64,000 bases of DNA, taken from Manduca sexta (Eukaryota; Arthropoda; Insecta; Lepidoptera; Sphingidae). A model generated the notes under the pieces. It did no database searches. It was not told the DNA's origin and saw only the letters and a list, made by a program, of their open reading frames with translations. Below are positions 1 to 12,212 of the stretch, piece by piece; position 1 is the stretch's first letter; each line of letters begins with the position of its first letter. The DNA is taken from contig NC_051138.1 of NCBI RefSeq assembly GCF_014839805.1, positions 5,020,983 through 5,084,982 of the forward strand, read 5' to 3'. Made by a program: the position numbers and the translations under genes.

Positions 1-713
1 TTTTTTCAATTGTTTACTTTTTAACCAACAAAACACATTCTATTGTTAAACCTATACTAGTATATCGTTCATAAATCGATATTTCAATCTCGGCTTAATT
101 CCGTTCAATTCATATCACGTAAGCGTCCTTAATAAAACCACTCTCCGACGTTTGATACTTTTCCTCGATACGTGTCAATCATGATTATTGTTTACCGAGC
201 GAATAGTATTATAGGTACTAGAGGTGCTATTTTACTTCGAAATATATTTTATTTTGTACTACATTTTGCTCGCTGCTTTCCTCGTGGAAAAGAGTTATTC
301 CAGAATAATAAGCCGGGTAGTCTATGTCCTTTGCAAGGTCTCAAACTACCTCCATACTACATTCTATCTAAAACAGTTCGGTCATTTTTGAGTTTATCAA
401 GTTCAGACGGACAGACGCGGCGGGGAATAATTATTACAAGACATCGTAATATGAAGATATAGTACCCAATACATATATAAATTAGTATATATGGTAGTAT
501 TATTTTATATATCTATGGTGTAGTTATTACATAACTATATAGCTTACCACATTTTGTAGGTATACAATAAAGAAACTGAATTATGTACTTATAATTATAT
601 GTAGTTAGTTTACTGACTTTTAGATAATAGATACCCCAGAAAGGTGAAAATTTAAGGTCTTTGGATAGCCTTATAAGTAAAAAGAGGATTCTATTTCTTT
701 TATTCATTCGATT
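1..713. other. AT-rich non-coding stretch
   Basis: Nothing recognisable. A 96-codon frame at 172-462 on the plus strand has no domain, signal or composition that separates it from chance frames here. The stretch ends where the family G repeat starts. Confidence 0.5.
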
Positions 714-800
714 ACCAAAGCTGTCCTCCGGTTAGAACGCCCGTAATTGCAAAAAGACGGATAAGCCCCCATAGACTGAATAAGGCTCTCTGACTATACT
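714..800 (+). repeat. Family G dispersed repeat, partial
   Basis: Shares the core GCCCGTAATTGCAAAAAGAC followed by GGATAAGCCCCCATAGACTG with copies at 2514-2945 (split by a SINE), 7094-7190 (reverse) and 63588-63780. No coding capacity is visible and no ends are defined well enough to assign a class. It is a degenerate interspersed element of the kind common in lepidopteran DNA. Confidence 0.7.
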
Positions 801-1164
801 ATATTTCTAACATAATAAGTAGGTACTATATTGATTACCAGTATAACTACAGACGGAATAACATGATATAATCACATTAGGACTTTCAACCGATTTCTTC
901 ATCTCGTAGTACAACTTCGACTTATACGAATGAAACATTTGAATAATATCGTAGTTGATATAACAAACTCGAAACGATTATATTTTTATAGGTTACTTCC
1001 GCAAGCTGAACAAAGCAATTAACACTTGACTTCAAGACTTGACTTCAAGCGAATTGTAACTTATACTGTAAAACTATTATTACTGTGAATAAATGCTGTT
1101 TCCTTTTCCACTAATGCCATTTGAAGGGCCTTTTAAATGGAGCATAGAGGCAATTGATTTTACT
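801..1164. other. Non-coding; 13-bp tandem doublet
   Basis: AT-rich with no gene. The only structure seen is ACTTGACTTCAAG repeated exactly twice head to tail at 1024-1036 and 1037-1049. Confidence 0.5.
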
Positions 1165-1452
1165 ATGTGGTAGGTCTATCTTTGAGAGTCCGCCTGGGTC
1201 TATTTCTGCCGTCAAGCAGCAGTATGTAGTCACTGTTGTGTTCCGGTTTGAAGAACATTGTAGCCAGTGTAACTACCGGACATAATAAGACTTAACATGT
1301 TAAATCTCAGGATGGTGAGCGCAGAGGAATTCCATACAATATTTTGTGTTTCAAGGAGTTGGAAAGTGTCTCTACTGGTCATGGGCAGTCGTATCGCTTA
1401 CCATCAAGTGAACGGCAAGCTCGTCTCGTCATTCAAAGAAATAAAAATTTGA
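1165..1452 (+). repeat. Family C dispersed repeat (LINE/SINE-like, A-rich tail)
   Basis: Starts at GTGGTAGGTCTA and ends in AAAGAAATAAAAATTT. It matches copies at 44867-45190 (plus) and 51771-52080 (minus) along nearly its full length, including the blocks GTTCCGGTTTGAAGAACATT, GTAGCCAGTGTAACTAC and GGCAAGCTCGTCTCGTCATT. The fixed A-rich 3' end suggests copying by a LINE machinery. This copy lacks about 15 bp near its 5' end (the segment between GCCTGGG and TCTATTTCTG) relative to the others. It has no open frame. Confidence 0.75.
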
Positions 1453-2099
1453 AAAGCGGTCAGCTACACGTGAGTTTTTCCTTCTCTAAAATGAAGATAC
1501 AAAAAAATCGACAAATGTGAAATGTATTCGTACGCTCAAAGTAAAATCTCACGTACTCCTAATTTTTTGCTATTAACAAGTATTCTGGATTCTTCGGTAG
1601 CAAAAAAGAAAAATGGCTAAAACTTATTTAAATTATCACCTTGATAATTCAATCGTTGTAATAGTGTTAGATACAGATTTATCATTCGCTTTATCAGCAT
1701 CTTACGTAATACAATACGGTAATGAAATATTAGGAATTATGGCTTAGTTCAATAAAGAACAATAATGATATATACAACGTCTCAGAAATTTATAAAATCT
1801 ACTAATGTGTTCCCAAAATACTTGTTATAAATTCAATCCAAATTTTAGATTATTGCTCCATTGCTGTCAGACGTAATTTTGATTGGTCTAGAATAATCAA
1901 AAAAATATTGTAACAACAACGAAAAAGTGACATTGCGATGCTCATGCGCTCGTTTAATTGACAGGTCAGCCGGTGTGTCAATTATAGTTCATTCAACTAA
2001 TGAGGTTACGCACCAATAATTTTATGGTGGTTACCGCACCATGGCCCTGACGCATGCGCTAAAAATAATGTGAACATGAATACAAATTATATAAGGTAA
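1453..2099. other. Non-coding, nothing recognised
   Basis: AT-rich spacer between a family C copy and a family E fragment. No open frame, tandem array or inverted repeat of note was seen. Confidence 0.5.
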
Positions 2100-2245
2100 A
2101 GTATACAATAGGTAAGGATAGTCAAGGGACCTATTTATTTTATAGTATTCATGTACGATTTTCGTCACAAATATATAAAACATAAGACCTTATTTATTCA
2201 GAAATATTAGCACCTAGGTATTTTTGCCTTGTTGAGCCATTTTTG
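2100..2245 (+). repeat. Family E dispersed repeat, fragment
   Basis: Pairs with 63075-63215. Both carry an ordered series of short matches: ATAGGTA..GG.TAGT..AGGGACCT, then ATATATAAAA, GACCTTATTT and AGCACCT..TATTTTTGCC. Both copies are decayed. The fragment runs straight into an RTE-like LINE end. Confidence 0.55.
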
Positions 2246-2253
2246 GAACAGTT

Positions 2254-2364
2254 TGTTTAAGTCACAGGGGTCGTTGGATGCGGGCTGCTTCCAATAGGTC
2301 AATCTGGAAATCTTTGGGTGAGGCTCATGTTCAGCAGTGGACATCCTGCGGCTGATGATGATGA
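2254..2364 (+). pseudogene. C-terminal remnant of an RTE-like LINE with (TGA)n tail
   Basis: One frame reads SHRGRWMRAASNRSIWKSLG and continues EAHVQQWTSCG to a stop at 2353. It is followed at once by a TGATGATGATGA tail. The W-x(n)-SLGEA-x-VQQWTS ending with a TGA microsatellite tail is typical of RTE-clade non-LTR retrotransposons in Lepidoptera, recognised from memory. About 33 codons remain, so the copy is extremely 5'-truncated, as expected for incomplete target-primed reverse transcription. A family E fragment lies immediately upstream. Confidence 0.65.
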
Positions 2365-2513
2365 CGAAGCCATGTTTGACGTATGAAGATAAAATGGATA
2401 CTTAGATAATGATTTTATTTATACGTAATTAACGATAAGATATGGGAGCACTTGTCTGTTTCAAATGATAAGTGCTAGCTACGGTGTCCACACGTTGGGA
2501 GCCTTTTCAAGAA

Positions 2514-2945
2514 TAAAACGCTGTCCTTCAATTAGAACCCCGTAATTGCAAAAAGCGGCGATAGCCTAGTTGGATGTGGAACAGACTGCCAAGACGAATG
2601 TCCGCAGATTCCAATCCCAAGGGCACACACCTCTGACATTTCTAAAAAAAAAAATCATGTGTGTATTCTTTGTGAATGTATCGTTCGCTTTAACGGTGAA
2701 GGAAAACATCGTGAGGAAACCTGTACATCTGAGAAGTTCTCTATAGGAATTTTGAAGGTGTGTGAAGTCTACCAATCCGCTCTAGGCCAGCGTGGTGGAC
2801 TAAGGCCTAATCCCTCTCAGAAGTAGAGGAGGCCCGTGCTCAGCAGTGGGCAAGTATATAATACAGGGCTGATATTATTATTATTATTAATTGCAAAAAG
2901 ACGGATATGCCCCCGTAGACAGAACAGGACTCTCTGACCTTACAT
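2514..2945 (+). repeat. Family G repeat interrupted by SINE-A
   Basis: The left half, ending in CCGTAATTGCAAAAAG at 2555, and the right half, resuming with AATTGCAAAAAG at 2889, join to the same order seen uninterrupted at 714-800. The insertion point lies in the A-rich core of family G. Family G must therefore have been present before SINE-A jumped here. Confidence 0.75.
2556..2888 (+). mobile_element. SINE-A, full-length tRNA-derived SINE with 12-bp target duplication
   Basis: The head CGGCGATAGCCTAGTTGG contains a pol III A box (TAGCCTAGTTGG fits TRGYNNARNNGG exactly). The B box is mutated (GATTCCAATCCC instead of GGTTCAAATCCC). The body contains GGTGAAGGAAAACATCGTGA and GTGGTGGACTAAGGCCTAAT, and it ends in ATTATTATT. 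The 12-bp sequence AATTGCAAAAAG flanks it at 2544-2555 and 2889-2900 with no mismatch, marking the exact insertion. A non-autonomous retrotransposon of this kind depends on a partner LINE. Confidence 0.9.
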
Positions 2946-3786
2946 AATATTTAAATATCACACTACCCACCAATTTCATATTTATATTAACATGTTTATT
3001 TTAAAAATTGTTTTATGGAATGTTTTGATTGTACGAGTACATGGCAATCTCGTATATTTTAACCAAAAAAGTATCTCTTTTAAAAAGTCATAGAATTTCG
3101 GCGAGCGTTTTATAAATTGTTTTGGTAGAAATAATAATTCGCGCTATTACGACAACTTTATAATTAACATATTAAATATCAGTTTCGTTTTAAATTTATT
3201 TAAGGCCTTAATATATAGTTTAAAGATACTTTAAAAGTAAAAATCTTATAGCCATATTGATTAAGGTTTGTTTCGGTCTGAATTTTGCTAATGAAGCAAA
3301 TAAAAAAATCTAATACCATTTTCTTTATAAAAACGTAATGACGTCATGACACACAGCTCCCTTGCGTAATACGAAACGTATTTTTTACTTCTGGCGTAAA
3401 TCATTGTGACCAAACGTACTACAATGATAGAAACGTAGTAAGAACGGATTTTTTTACATAAACGGAACATGTTTTTAAAGCATTCTGCCCACAAATGCGT
3501 CCGTGTACAGTTCTAACCTAAATTTTAAAGTCAATTGCAAATGTCTTAAAATGACGATAAGTTTCTGCGATATCCTTCCTTCGTAATGAAACAAAGCTTA
3601 CTTATATTCCCAAAATTATATTATCGACTTGTGAAAACTACATGCCTAGTTGTCTTTGTCCCACTAAAATGTAGTAAGTTCAATATGCTTTTCCACTTGA
3701 TGCAGCTTGATGGATTTTTCGACCTGCTCTCTGTTTAGTGTCAAAAGTATTCAATTTGAAGTTAAATGATGCGTATAACCATTGAT
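2946..3786. other. Non-coding, nothing recognised
   Basis: AT-rich. A 68-codon minus-strand frame at 3288-3494 shows no recognisable domain and is treated as chance. Confidence 0.5.
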
Positions 3787-4063
3787 ATATATGTACTGCG
3801 TACTTGATCTGGCATTCCGTACACTCATTGTATTCGACTCAATTGTACTGCAATCCGTACACTTAACTTTAGTATGATTTCAACATTGTCAGCGTTATGT
3901 ACGGAGTGGCGCTCATAATATAAGAACTCGAGTCTAAGTGTAAACCTGGATGTGTATAAAATATTCGTCAAATTATTTGTTGTTCAAGTGAATAAATAGG
4001 TTATAACAATGACGTTTTGGTTGCCATTTTAGTTCAGATTTTGAACAAATAGTTTATATGGAC
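3787..4063 (+). repeat. Family D repeat, LTR-like
   Basis: Matches 46065-46355 almost throughout and 25620-25800 in part. Shared blocks include GCAATCCGTACACTT, GACTTTAGTATGATT, CGCTCATAATATAAGAACTC and GACGTTTTGGTTGCCATTTT. ATAATATAAG resembles a TATA box, and GAATAAATAGG about 85 bp later holds a polyadenylation signal. That order, in a unit of about 280 bp, resembles a solo LTR. I could not establish TG...CA ends or a target duplication, so the class is uncertain. Confidence 0.6.
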
Positions 4064-4896
4064 CTTCGTGTTAATAGAATAAAAGTCTTCCTCCAATATG
4101 TATACTGTTAAGTTAATTCATGATAATATAGCTTGGTAAGTAAGTAAGTAATTATATCAAAACATTATCTCGAAGATTTTGCACGAAATTGAAGCGTTGT
4201 TATATTAAGACGAATAAACTCAGAACGGAAGCTCAGGTGGAGCTAAATGCGATGAGCTCCCACTGTTTCACTCGTATTTAATCTGATTTGTACACACAAT
4301 TGAGACTAACTTTACCAAGAATTTCGGCTGATGCGTGGTTCTGAGAATGAGTTATTCTTGAATATTGTTTTGATCGGTATTTTAGTTACCCTCTGTTATT
4401 TTATTAATTCTACGAACTTACGTCTACGAAAATTATTTTAGGTAGCAGATTTTAATTTTAAAAACACAGCTAAACCCATGTACTACGTACGCTATACCTA
4501 ATATAATATTTATTCGCCCATTATGAAAGCTTATAAAACAATGAATTTTTCTTCTGTGTGTGTCTGTTTCATTAGTCGGTACATTGAACCTGCTTGGTTG
4601 CTAATTTAGTATAAAAAAAAAACAAATTAATTTTGTTCTAACGGATAAAATTACACTTGTAAAACCTGCTATCAATTCATCGCGAGGTTTCCACGGAATT
4701 AAACGTGATATTTTACCATCACTCGTAGCTGGGTGTGGTGGCCGAGCCCTGAAACACAAGGATAATGCCCTACTTCAGGGCGGGTCAACTTGTGCGTATA
4801 TACATTAGTACATTCCCTCTGTAATTGTCGTGTCTATTTGCATAGTTTCGAGAATATATTTCGAGAATTCGTTTTTGAATCAGTGTTTTATGAGTA
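4064..4896. other. Non-coding, nothing recognised
   Basis: AT-rich. Contains a short (GTAA)n run near 4138-4151 and a small GC-richer patch near 4728-4795 without any match elsewhere in the window. Confidence 0.45.
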
Positions 4897-4980
4897 CAGT
4901 CAGCCACAAAATGGGTAGAAGAAATTCAAAATTTTAAATCGGCTTTAAACTTTTGTGTCTATTAACAATGTTTTTTTTTT
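4897..4980 (+). mobile_element. Half copy of the CAGTCAGCC mariner-like MITE
   Basis: TA followed by CAGTCAGCCACAAAATGGGTAG matches the left terminal repeat of the complete MITE at 46851-47007. No matching right end (GGCTGACTG followed by TA) lies downstream, so the copy is truncated or decayed. Its right limit is approximate. Confidence 0.55.
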
Positions 4981-5711
4981 CACTAAAACATACATCATAG
5001 GGTATACTTCATTTTAGATAAAGAAAAGAATATTTCGATTAAGTTAATGTAATAATATTGTAATGGTTTTTTTATGATTTATTTAATTTATGCCATTTCA
5101 ATGTGTAATTAAGAAAAATGTGTATTATAACAAAAGTGAATTGTAAGTTTATAGATTCACTATATAAACAGCTTGTGAAATATATAGAGTTCATATATTT
5201 TAACGCGTTTAACTCCCGTATAAAGAGGTACTACCAAGTAATGCTGGACGCATTGACGCGGGAGCGGGGGTATTCTCTACCGTGACGCACAAACGATCAT
5301 CTGCTAGTTGACCCGCGCTGCACCGCATAAAGTACAACGTGTAAAATGCAATTTTTATTTTTCTTTATATTTTATTTGATTTACAGTATTATAAATAGCA
5401 CATTGAATAATTGAATGATTAATCATGTAAGTAACATCAAATATCATTAAAAATGTAGTTGAATTTCATTTGCACGACCAAGTTGAGGTTGACTCATGTG
5501 GTAAATTTAAAATACAATGTAGAAACGAATAACTGCAGAATTTCGTATAGTGAAAACAAAATATGTATATTAACTTAAAAAATATATGATTAAATGAAAA
5601 TTGTTATTAGTCACGTAAGAAAACATATTAGCATCTACAAGTGAAAACAATGAGAAAATTTATTATAACGATTAAAAGTGACCTACGTGTCTACGGAATT
5701 TTAAAATGTAG
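4981..5711. other. Non-coding; small GC-rich patch
   Basis: AT-rich apart from a CpG-richer patch at about 5250-5335 (GACGCGGGAGCGGGGG and GACCCGCGCTGCACCGC). The patch carries no open frame and no match elsewhere in the window. Confidence 0.45.
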
Positions 5712-6510
5712 TGTGATCGAACATAGCCCGGCTTCTAACACATCCCCATTTTCTAAAATCCTAGTAAAACTTTACCAAACCATTTCCAATTATGAGGGTA
5801 TATGCGTTTGCGACTAGAAACGAAATTGCATCTGCGAGTGGTTCCAGAGGCACCGCCATTTTGAAAATAACCGATATTTTTCTGTAGCACGTCGTGACAG
5901 TGGCCAAGTTATTGTATCCATGAAATAAACTTTCTTCAAATTAAACTACAGTCACTCACAAGATTACCTGAACAAATTTAAAACTTTAGAACGTTTTTAC
6001 ACATTAAGTTCGACCGAAATATTTTGTTTCCTTTATTTAAATTAATTAAACCATTTGACGTTTATTTGGTTAAAAAAAAAACGATTGTTGGTAGGGATAA
6101 AAAAGTTTAGAGGCAATTTGAAATTATGAATTTGTTCAGCCCTTGTACGCGACTGTACTTTGCATTATTTTTACTATTGAAACTACGAGTACATAAATAT
6201 ATACTCTTTTCGATTTTGAATTATGTGGGTAGGTTTTACTATTTTATAACTTTTTTACATTTTTACAAGATTTTACTAAACTCAGGTGAAGTGTTCAACT
6301 CATGGCAAGTTTATGATATAAACAAAATTTGTTATATTGATGCCAAATATTACGCTAATTCACTACATATCTGTCATTTTTTAATTCAGTGAGTTATTTT
6401 TGTTTCCATACAACTTTAATATAATCACACGTTATTCTTTATTTCCTTCTTGAAACGATTTTATGAAGATTTTAAAATAAGGTGGGCCATCATGGATAGG
6501 AAACAAAATT
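5712..6510 (+). repeat. Family J repeat, longest copy
   Basis: The left end TGATCGAACATAGCCCGGCT and the right part GATTTTAAAATAAGGTGGGCC match the ends of copies at 23850-24170 and 48650-48900 in the same orientation. The middle (about 750 bp) is mostly not shared, so this may be an intact longer form or a copy holding further insertions. An 88-codon frame at 6126-6392 inside it has no recognisable features. Confidence 0.45.
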
Positions 6511-7093
6511 GACACGAGAAAGCACAACAACCATAGTTCTGTTTCGGACACGCACTTGTTCAAAAAGTCTCAGAAATATGTAAATAAAACTTTCTTTGAA
6601 ATCATCTCGACGCGAAGTAATGTTTATTAACCCTTCCTAGGGTACCTTTGACAAGATAACTTAAGATTATACTGATTTTATTGTAATCATTTTTCAGTTT
6701 TACTATGTGGTCAATAAAAAATATTCTACTGCCATTTTTGATTATATTTGTGTGTTAATAAAGTATTCAAAATTATCGGAGCGTTTATGAGATATAGATA
6801 GTTTATACTTAATTTAGATATGGCTAATATCAACTATATCAAGGCTTGAAAGATTATATCTAACCGACAATCAGTTAATTTTTGACTAGAGTGCTTCAAA
6901 TTTTTGATTTTAATATCAAAATTCATAACAATAAAACTTTTTATTTTATAAATATATAGTCTAATGATATTCAAATTGTCCTACTTCTACAAAACCTAGT
7001 TGAAATGACGCAGAATAATGTGGCGGTTCAAAATATTTATATTATTCATTTTCGGTATATTTGTCGCTTAGATATGGTTGCCTTTCAAGCGTC
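6511..7093. other. Non-coding, nothing recognised
   Basis: AT-rich spacer between families J and G; no coding or repeat structure recognised. Confidence 0.45.
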
Positions 7094-7190
7094 GGTATAT
7101 AATGGGGGGGAGGCTTATACCGTCTACGGGGGGATATCCGTCTTTATGCATTTACGGGCGTTCTAATCGAACGACAGCTGTGATAGTATG
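7094..7190 (-). repeat. Family G dispersed repeat, reverse copy
   Basis: Reverse complement reads AGAACGCCCGTAAATGCATA, then AAGACGGATATCCCCCCGTA, which is the family G core. The overlapping 90-codon frame at 7078-7350 is an accident of this repeat. Confidence 0.6.
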
Positions 7191-10162
7191 GGTAAAAAGA
7201 CAAAGGTCCTCTATTTCCTTATACTGCTATCAAACTTCTTTTATTAAAATGTCCGTAATTGTATATGAATTAGCCCCCATTGACTTAGGAGTATTATTTC
7301 CCCCTGAATATAGTAATAGCTATGAAACTGTTTATAAGATATCATATTAATATGCTTATGAGTTCTTTGATCTTCTAATTATATTCATATGTGTTCTTTG
7401 GATCCTGCCTAATTATTTCGTTAAGGCCTTTAAAAAACCGAGTACACCGACCCCAATCTACCGGGATAATATTAGGCGTATAAAACAAAAGCCTCTGGTT
7501 TCTAATTGCCGACTTTATTACAACTAACATTTAGTTTTTGTCGCACTATGCCGCACGATATAATGCGCACGCGGCCAACAAGGATTAAATTAAATTCATT
7601 CCAGCTGGACTCGCCTAATTGGTGACGTCAATTGAATGGCACATAGTTCATTGTCCGTCTATTTCCTTTTGTTATGCACGTTCGGTATTTCCAATTACGA
7701 ATTCAAATTTTAATGAAAACTGATATAATAAAGTACTATTATTTGAGTAATTAAAAATATTTTGGGTTCGAAATTTGAAAATTAATACTGGCAGTGCGAA
7801 CGCATGGAATTATTAGTCGTCCCCTTTAAATTGTCAAGATGATGTATTTTATAGGCCTTCACGAGCTGTAAAAATATATGTCAGTGATCATAATATTATA
7901 TATCATAGTTAGTAAACAAAACTGTTTACAACATTCCTCTGCATGGGAAAAGCCACTATGAGATTACAGACAAAGATAAAGTACAAGTCAAGGTCAAATG
8001 GCTGCTTAAGTATCCCAAATATACATGGATATATTCTAATGTCAAAACAGGTTTAATAAAACCACTACTTGGCATGTATAAACGAATAAAAGAGACAATA
8101 AAGAAATGTGTAGTATGAAATTGTGTTACCGAAGGCGCATTTACTGAAAGCGTAACAAATAGATGATAAGTGGAATGCAAAGGGTAGAAAAAACAAAACT
8201 ATCCATTATTGTTATCATAGTTCGCGTAGCGTAAAATCCCATTGGTTACATTTTTAAATAAGATTGGATTAACAAGAAAATAGGTCAAACATTATCTAAC
8301 TCATTTTAAATGTATCCATTTTAAATACAATCAGTATAGTGTCACCTATCTATTCTACATGAGAATATTTGTCTAAATATTCAAACATAATATTTTCCAT
8401 TGAAATCACTTTAAAATACATCTTAATTAATTATCATTTGATATATTGCATTGAAATCACGATTGATAAAAACGTTTAGTAACCTTAACATTTGACGCCA
8501 ACTTGACCTATAGTGAGAAATACATTGCCGCATCGCTATCTCCGCTTGAAGTTGTCACGTACTTCGATAAGACTGGGTTGATCAAAGTCAGACCGTTCGT
8601 TGGGTCTTGATGGCCTCACAGATGGGTGTATAAAGGGCTAAAGCCATCAGGGCAGGCAGGGACGATCAGCCCATACTAACAAACATGTCAATTTACCCCA
8701 CAATATTGCTTTAATTAGACCTCTCATTGCATTAATGGGTATAATTGTAGCACGTCTATAGGTATTTATAGAACCAGATGAAGGGCGGTTATAGACTCTA
8801 TAGACTCAGCCTACTGCGGTCACGATCCTCAGCATTGAGGGAACGACAGGAAGGATGGATAGGTATTTACTGAAACTCGTGACGTGTGCGGCAAAATCTA
8901 GGAATTATTTTTAGATTTGTTAGTGGTGAAATAAGTGTTTCAACGTGTGCGTTTCCTTTGTGCCAATGTTCGAAAGTAACAAAATGAATTATTTTGTCGT
9001 ATTTATTTGATCTTATTGACGCAATCTAAACAATAATACTCTTGAATTTTAAAATATTTATAAACGATCAGGTAGAGTTTCTCATAGAGTTAGAGCGTAC
9101 GTAAAATCGTATTCACTTTTCCGACATTAAGATCTCGAAATATCAGAGATATCGAAAAACTAAATGAAAATAGTTAGAAAGACAAATATGTTGAAAGATT
9201 TTTCGGTCTAGATTTCAGTAGGTATTTCACAGTTTTTGGCACGTCGCGCCGCACTGGGTGAGAATTAATAGCAAACTGCCTTTGACGTTTCCCTAATAAC
9301 TTTATCTGATCCCAGTGGCGTTGTCAACGATATAAAATATGACACAATTGATATTGTTAAATATTTCGTGCAGTTTATCGATAAACAAAAATATGAATAT
9401 TAAGAAGTTGTTTCTAAGCTAAAGCAATTAAATTATTTTATTTGAAAATTGGTGCGTGGCGCCTTATCGTTCCAATAGATAACTGAGTTTTCTTATTTTC
9501 TATTCTTTACAATTATTCATATCCTTTGGGGTTATAAGTAGAGTATTAAAGAAGGTATTATTATAAGCATTTGTTATTATAAACATTTGTTTCTTGCGTA
9601 GTTTACGCTGCTAGATAACACTGAGGTTAATTAAATGTGATCATCTTATAAAACTGGAAATCCCTAATAATTTAACAATAATATTGTAATAAATTTATAT
9701 ACGCGTGGTAAATTCTCAGCTCGTTAATCTTTTAAAAAAAAACTTATTTATTTTAATTTTCTTATTTTTTAATATTAATAATATGATTAAAGCCGGAACA
9801 ATTCTATCACAAAAATAAATTATTGTATATTTCTAACACATTAGAAGAAAAAAGAAAGGTTTTGATTGTTGGAACAAAAAAATAACAGCGTTATACTTTT
9901 ATGTTATCATATATTGTGCCAACAATGGGAACCCTTATTCAGCTCCATTGTAGCACATCGAAACTAACACTGCAGCGCTGATTGTCATTGAGGGACCCAG
10001 GTGACGTACGACATACGTACATTAGCTTCACAAAACAGTATAAGACTTATTTAAATTGGATCATTAAAATTATCCATCCAACCAGTACATTCACGCGGAC
10101 GAACCGCAAGGAAAAAACTAGTTTGACCATAATTTGCTGGAACAATTTGTATGTAGCATACC
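7191..10162. other. Non-coding, about 3 kb with no clear element
   Basis: No supported gene. A short GC-richer patch near 8800-8865 (CACGATCCTCAGCATTGAGG) resembles decayed lepidopteran repeats but has no partner in this window. Frames at 7956-8180 and 9982-10212 look like chance; the latter overlaps the start of family H. Confidence 0.45.
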
Positions 10163-10312
10163 AGTGGCGAAGAGTCCATATAATCCGATTCCTGCCGGCT
10201 TCCCTTTCATAATTTAGGTGAGAATTCTAATTATCATTAAAACGATTTTCAGACTGCATTTGAGCATATCATTAGTACTTATACGGAGTCATTTCAGTCA
10301 TCCTGGTTTTAG
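10163..10312 (-). repeat. Family H repeat, reverse copy
   Basis: Its reverse complement aligns with 38150-38320. Shared blocks are AAATCGTTYTAATGATAATT, AGGGAAGCC and CGGATTATAT, ending in a CGCCACT block. The copies are non-coding and diverged. Confidence 0.55.
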
Positions 10313-10701
10313 TTTTCTGATTTTTTTATCATTTTGTAGTTTAATGCGATTATGGCGGGTGCGTGAGTGTGTTTCTGATTGAATGTATGATGTTGCCGCG
10401 GCGACGAATTTTTTTAAGAGTAGTAGTAGTGACCGCGTAAAATTAAAATAACTTTTTATCAATATTTATTCTGTTCTAAACTTACACTTTCTTATTTTAC
10501 ATCTACGGCCCAAGTAACTTATTGTAAAGTGTTGTTTTTAAGTAGATAAGTATGTGGTTTCATTGTCAAAATGACCCTGTATGTAGTGTTGGATTCCCTA
10601 TCGGAATATTTCAACCCTTTGCCACTGGCATGTATGTTATTAATGCTATACAAAATTTAAATTTGATGATAATCGCTACGAGTATTTATATATAATATAA
10701 T

Positions 10702-11000
10702 GTAATAATATAATATCAACCTTGTATTTTATATTGTCCCGCAGCCGGGCACAGGCTTCCTCTACTATCGAGGGGGATTAGGCCTTTCTCCACTACGCTG
10801 GCCTAGTGTGGCTTAGCAGACTTCACATACCCTCAAAATTCTTAGAGAATTTCTCAGATATGCAGGTTTCTTCACGATGTTTTCCTTCACTATTAAAGCG
10901 AGCGATAATTCACATAGTATACTCACATAACTTTCAAAAGCCAGATGTACGTGCCCTTAGGTTTTGAACCTGCGGACATTCGTCTCGGCAGTCCGTTCAC
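10702..11000 (-). mobile_element. SINE-A, reverse copy lacking its 5' tip
   Basis: Read on the minus strand it holds the SINE-A body with GTTCAAAACCT at the B-box position, the GAAGGAAAACATCGTGAAGA block and a poly-ATT end. The minus-strand 5' end stops just before the A-box head, so the internal promoter is lost. Several substitutions relative to the 18781 copy indicate age. Confidence 0.8.
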
Positions 11001-12145
11001 AGAATAATTGTTGGCAATCCTAATAATAGGAAACATTATTCTGCTTTTAACATAGAATATTATTTGCTATCTAAAGGCTAACGTTTCTAACTTAATTGGG
11101 TTCAGAAAATACAATCACTTTAAAGGAACTGTATCTACTAACCCCAATGCCGATGGCTATTTTCATATTCTGTCAAGACTTTTACCCCAGGAACGGACTT
11201 TAAATGTGAAGCCACGGACAATAACTAGTAATGAATAAACCTTCAGTGCTTTTTTGTAATTACCATATCAGAAAACACAGTGTAACAGGCATGTAAGCGG
11301 AGTAAACATACATAAACTCCATTTAGATAAAAATCCGTTTATATTCTTAAACAGAGAAGGGTTTGACGTTGAAATAATGTTAAGGAATAAATGTACTATA
11401 ATAGAGCTTACATTCCTATGTAGGATTATGGAAAAAATATACACTTTGTGGCTGAAATAATAAATTGTGAAATAAAAAATTTAATAAACCTTGTTCCTTC
11501 TTTGCAAAATAAGCATTCGGTTTTCAAAGTAATATCTTTGACAAAAATAAACTTGTATAATATAATGTGGGAAGATAGAAAGATCCAGTTACCTCAAATC
11601 AAATAAGGCTATAGTGTAAGAAAATTAGATTCGTAATGCAAGTGAAGGGTAGCCGAAACCAAAGGACTAATATTACACTGTAAAACACCTTCAATCAACC
11701 ATATTCCTTGCTATAAATACATAGGAATATCACCGAAGTGGCTTAGTTGCGAACTACATTTATCTGGATTTTATAAGAAGATAAATATTGATTGGTTTTT
11801 ACGAAAACTCGTTGTTGAGATCGTAGATTTATAGAGACAAGCGGGGTGTCTGCCAAATATTCTTTCAAGCTTGAATGTGTGGCTTTTTGTCTGGATATTT
11901 GGCAATGGGAAAAGTCTTGAGTATTTTATGTGGTAGATAGCCAATTCATTATTATTTTTTATAGATACTATTTTCGAGTGAAAATTCGTGGTGTAAGTTA
12001 CAGTAATGTAAAATATTTTATTCCAATCAAACTGTTAAGAACGTGTCAATGATATTGATTTAAAAAAGGAATTCTGAGTCTTTTAGTAACACAACACTTG
12101 AGAAGTGACTACATATTTTCAAAAAAGTTTCTTTAGATAATAGAC
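11001..12145. other. Non-coding, nothing recognised
   Basis: AT-rich, no open frame of interest and no repeat match inside the window. Confidence 0.45.
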
Positions 12146-12212
12146 ATTGCGTTGGTGGGGTGGTAATAGACCCAGGTGGACTCTGACATATGAGAACCTA
12201 CCACCAGTATAA
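12146..12212 (-). repeat. Family C fragment, 5' end only
   Basis: GACATATGAGAACCTACCACCAG is the reverse complement of the family C start. Only about 65 bp of the family remain. Confidence 0.6.

Noticed and set aside
172..462. 96-codon frame at the window start
   Set aside because: No domain or homologue recognised, and no evidence of splicing or codon preference.
6126..6392. Hydrophobic 88-codon frame resembling a membrane protein
   Set aside because: The F/Y/I/L-rich composition follows from T-rich DNA, and the frame lies inside a repeat copy.
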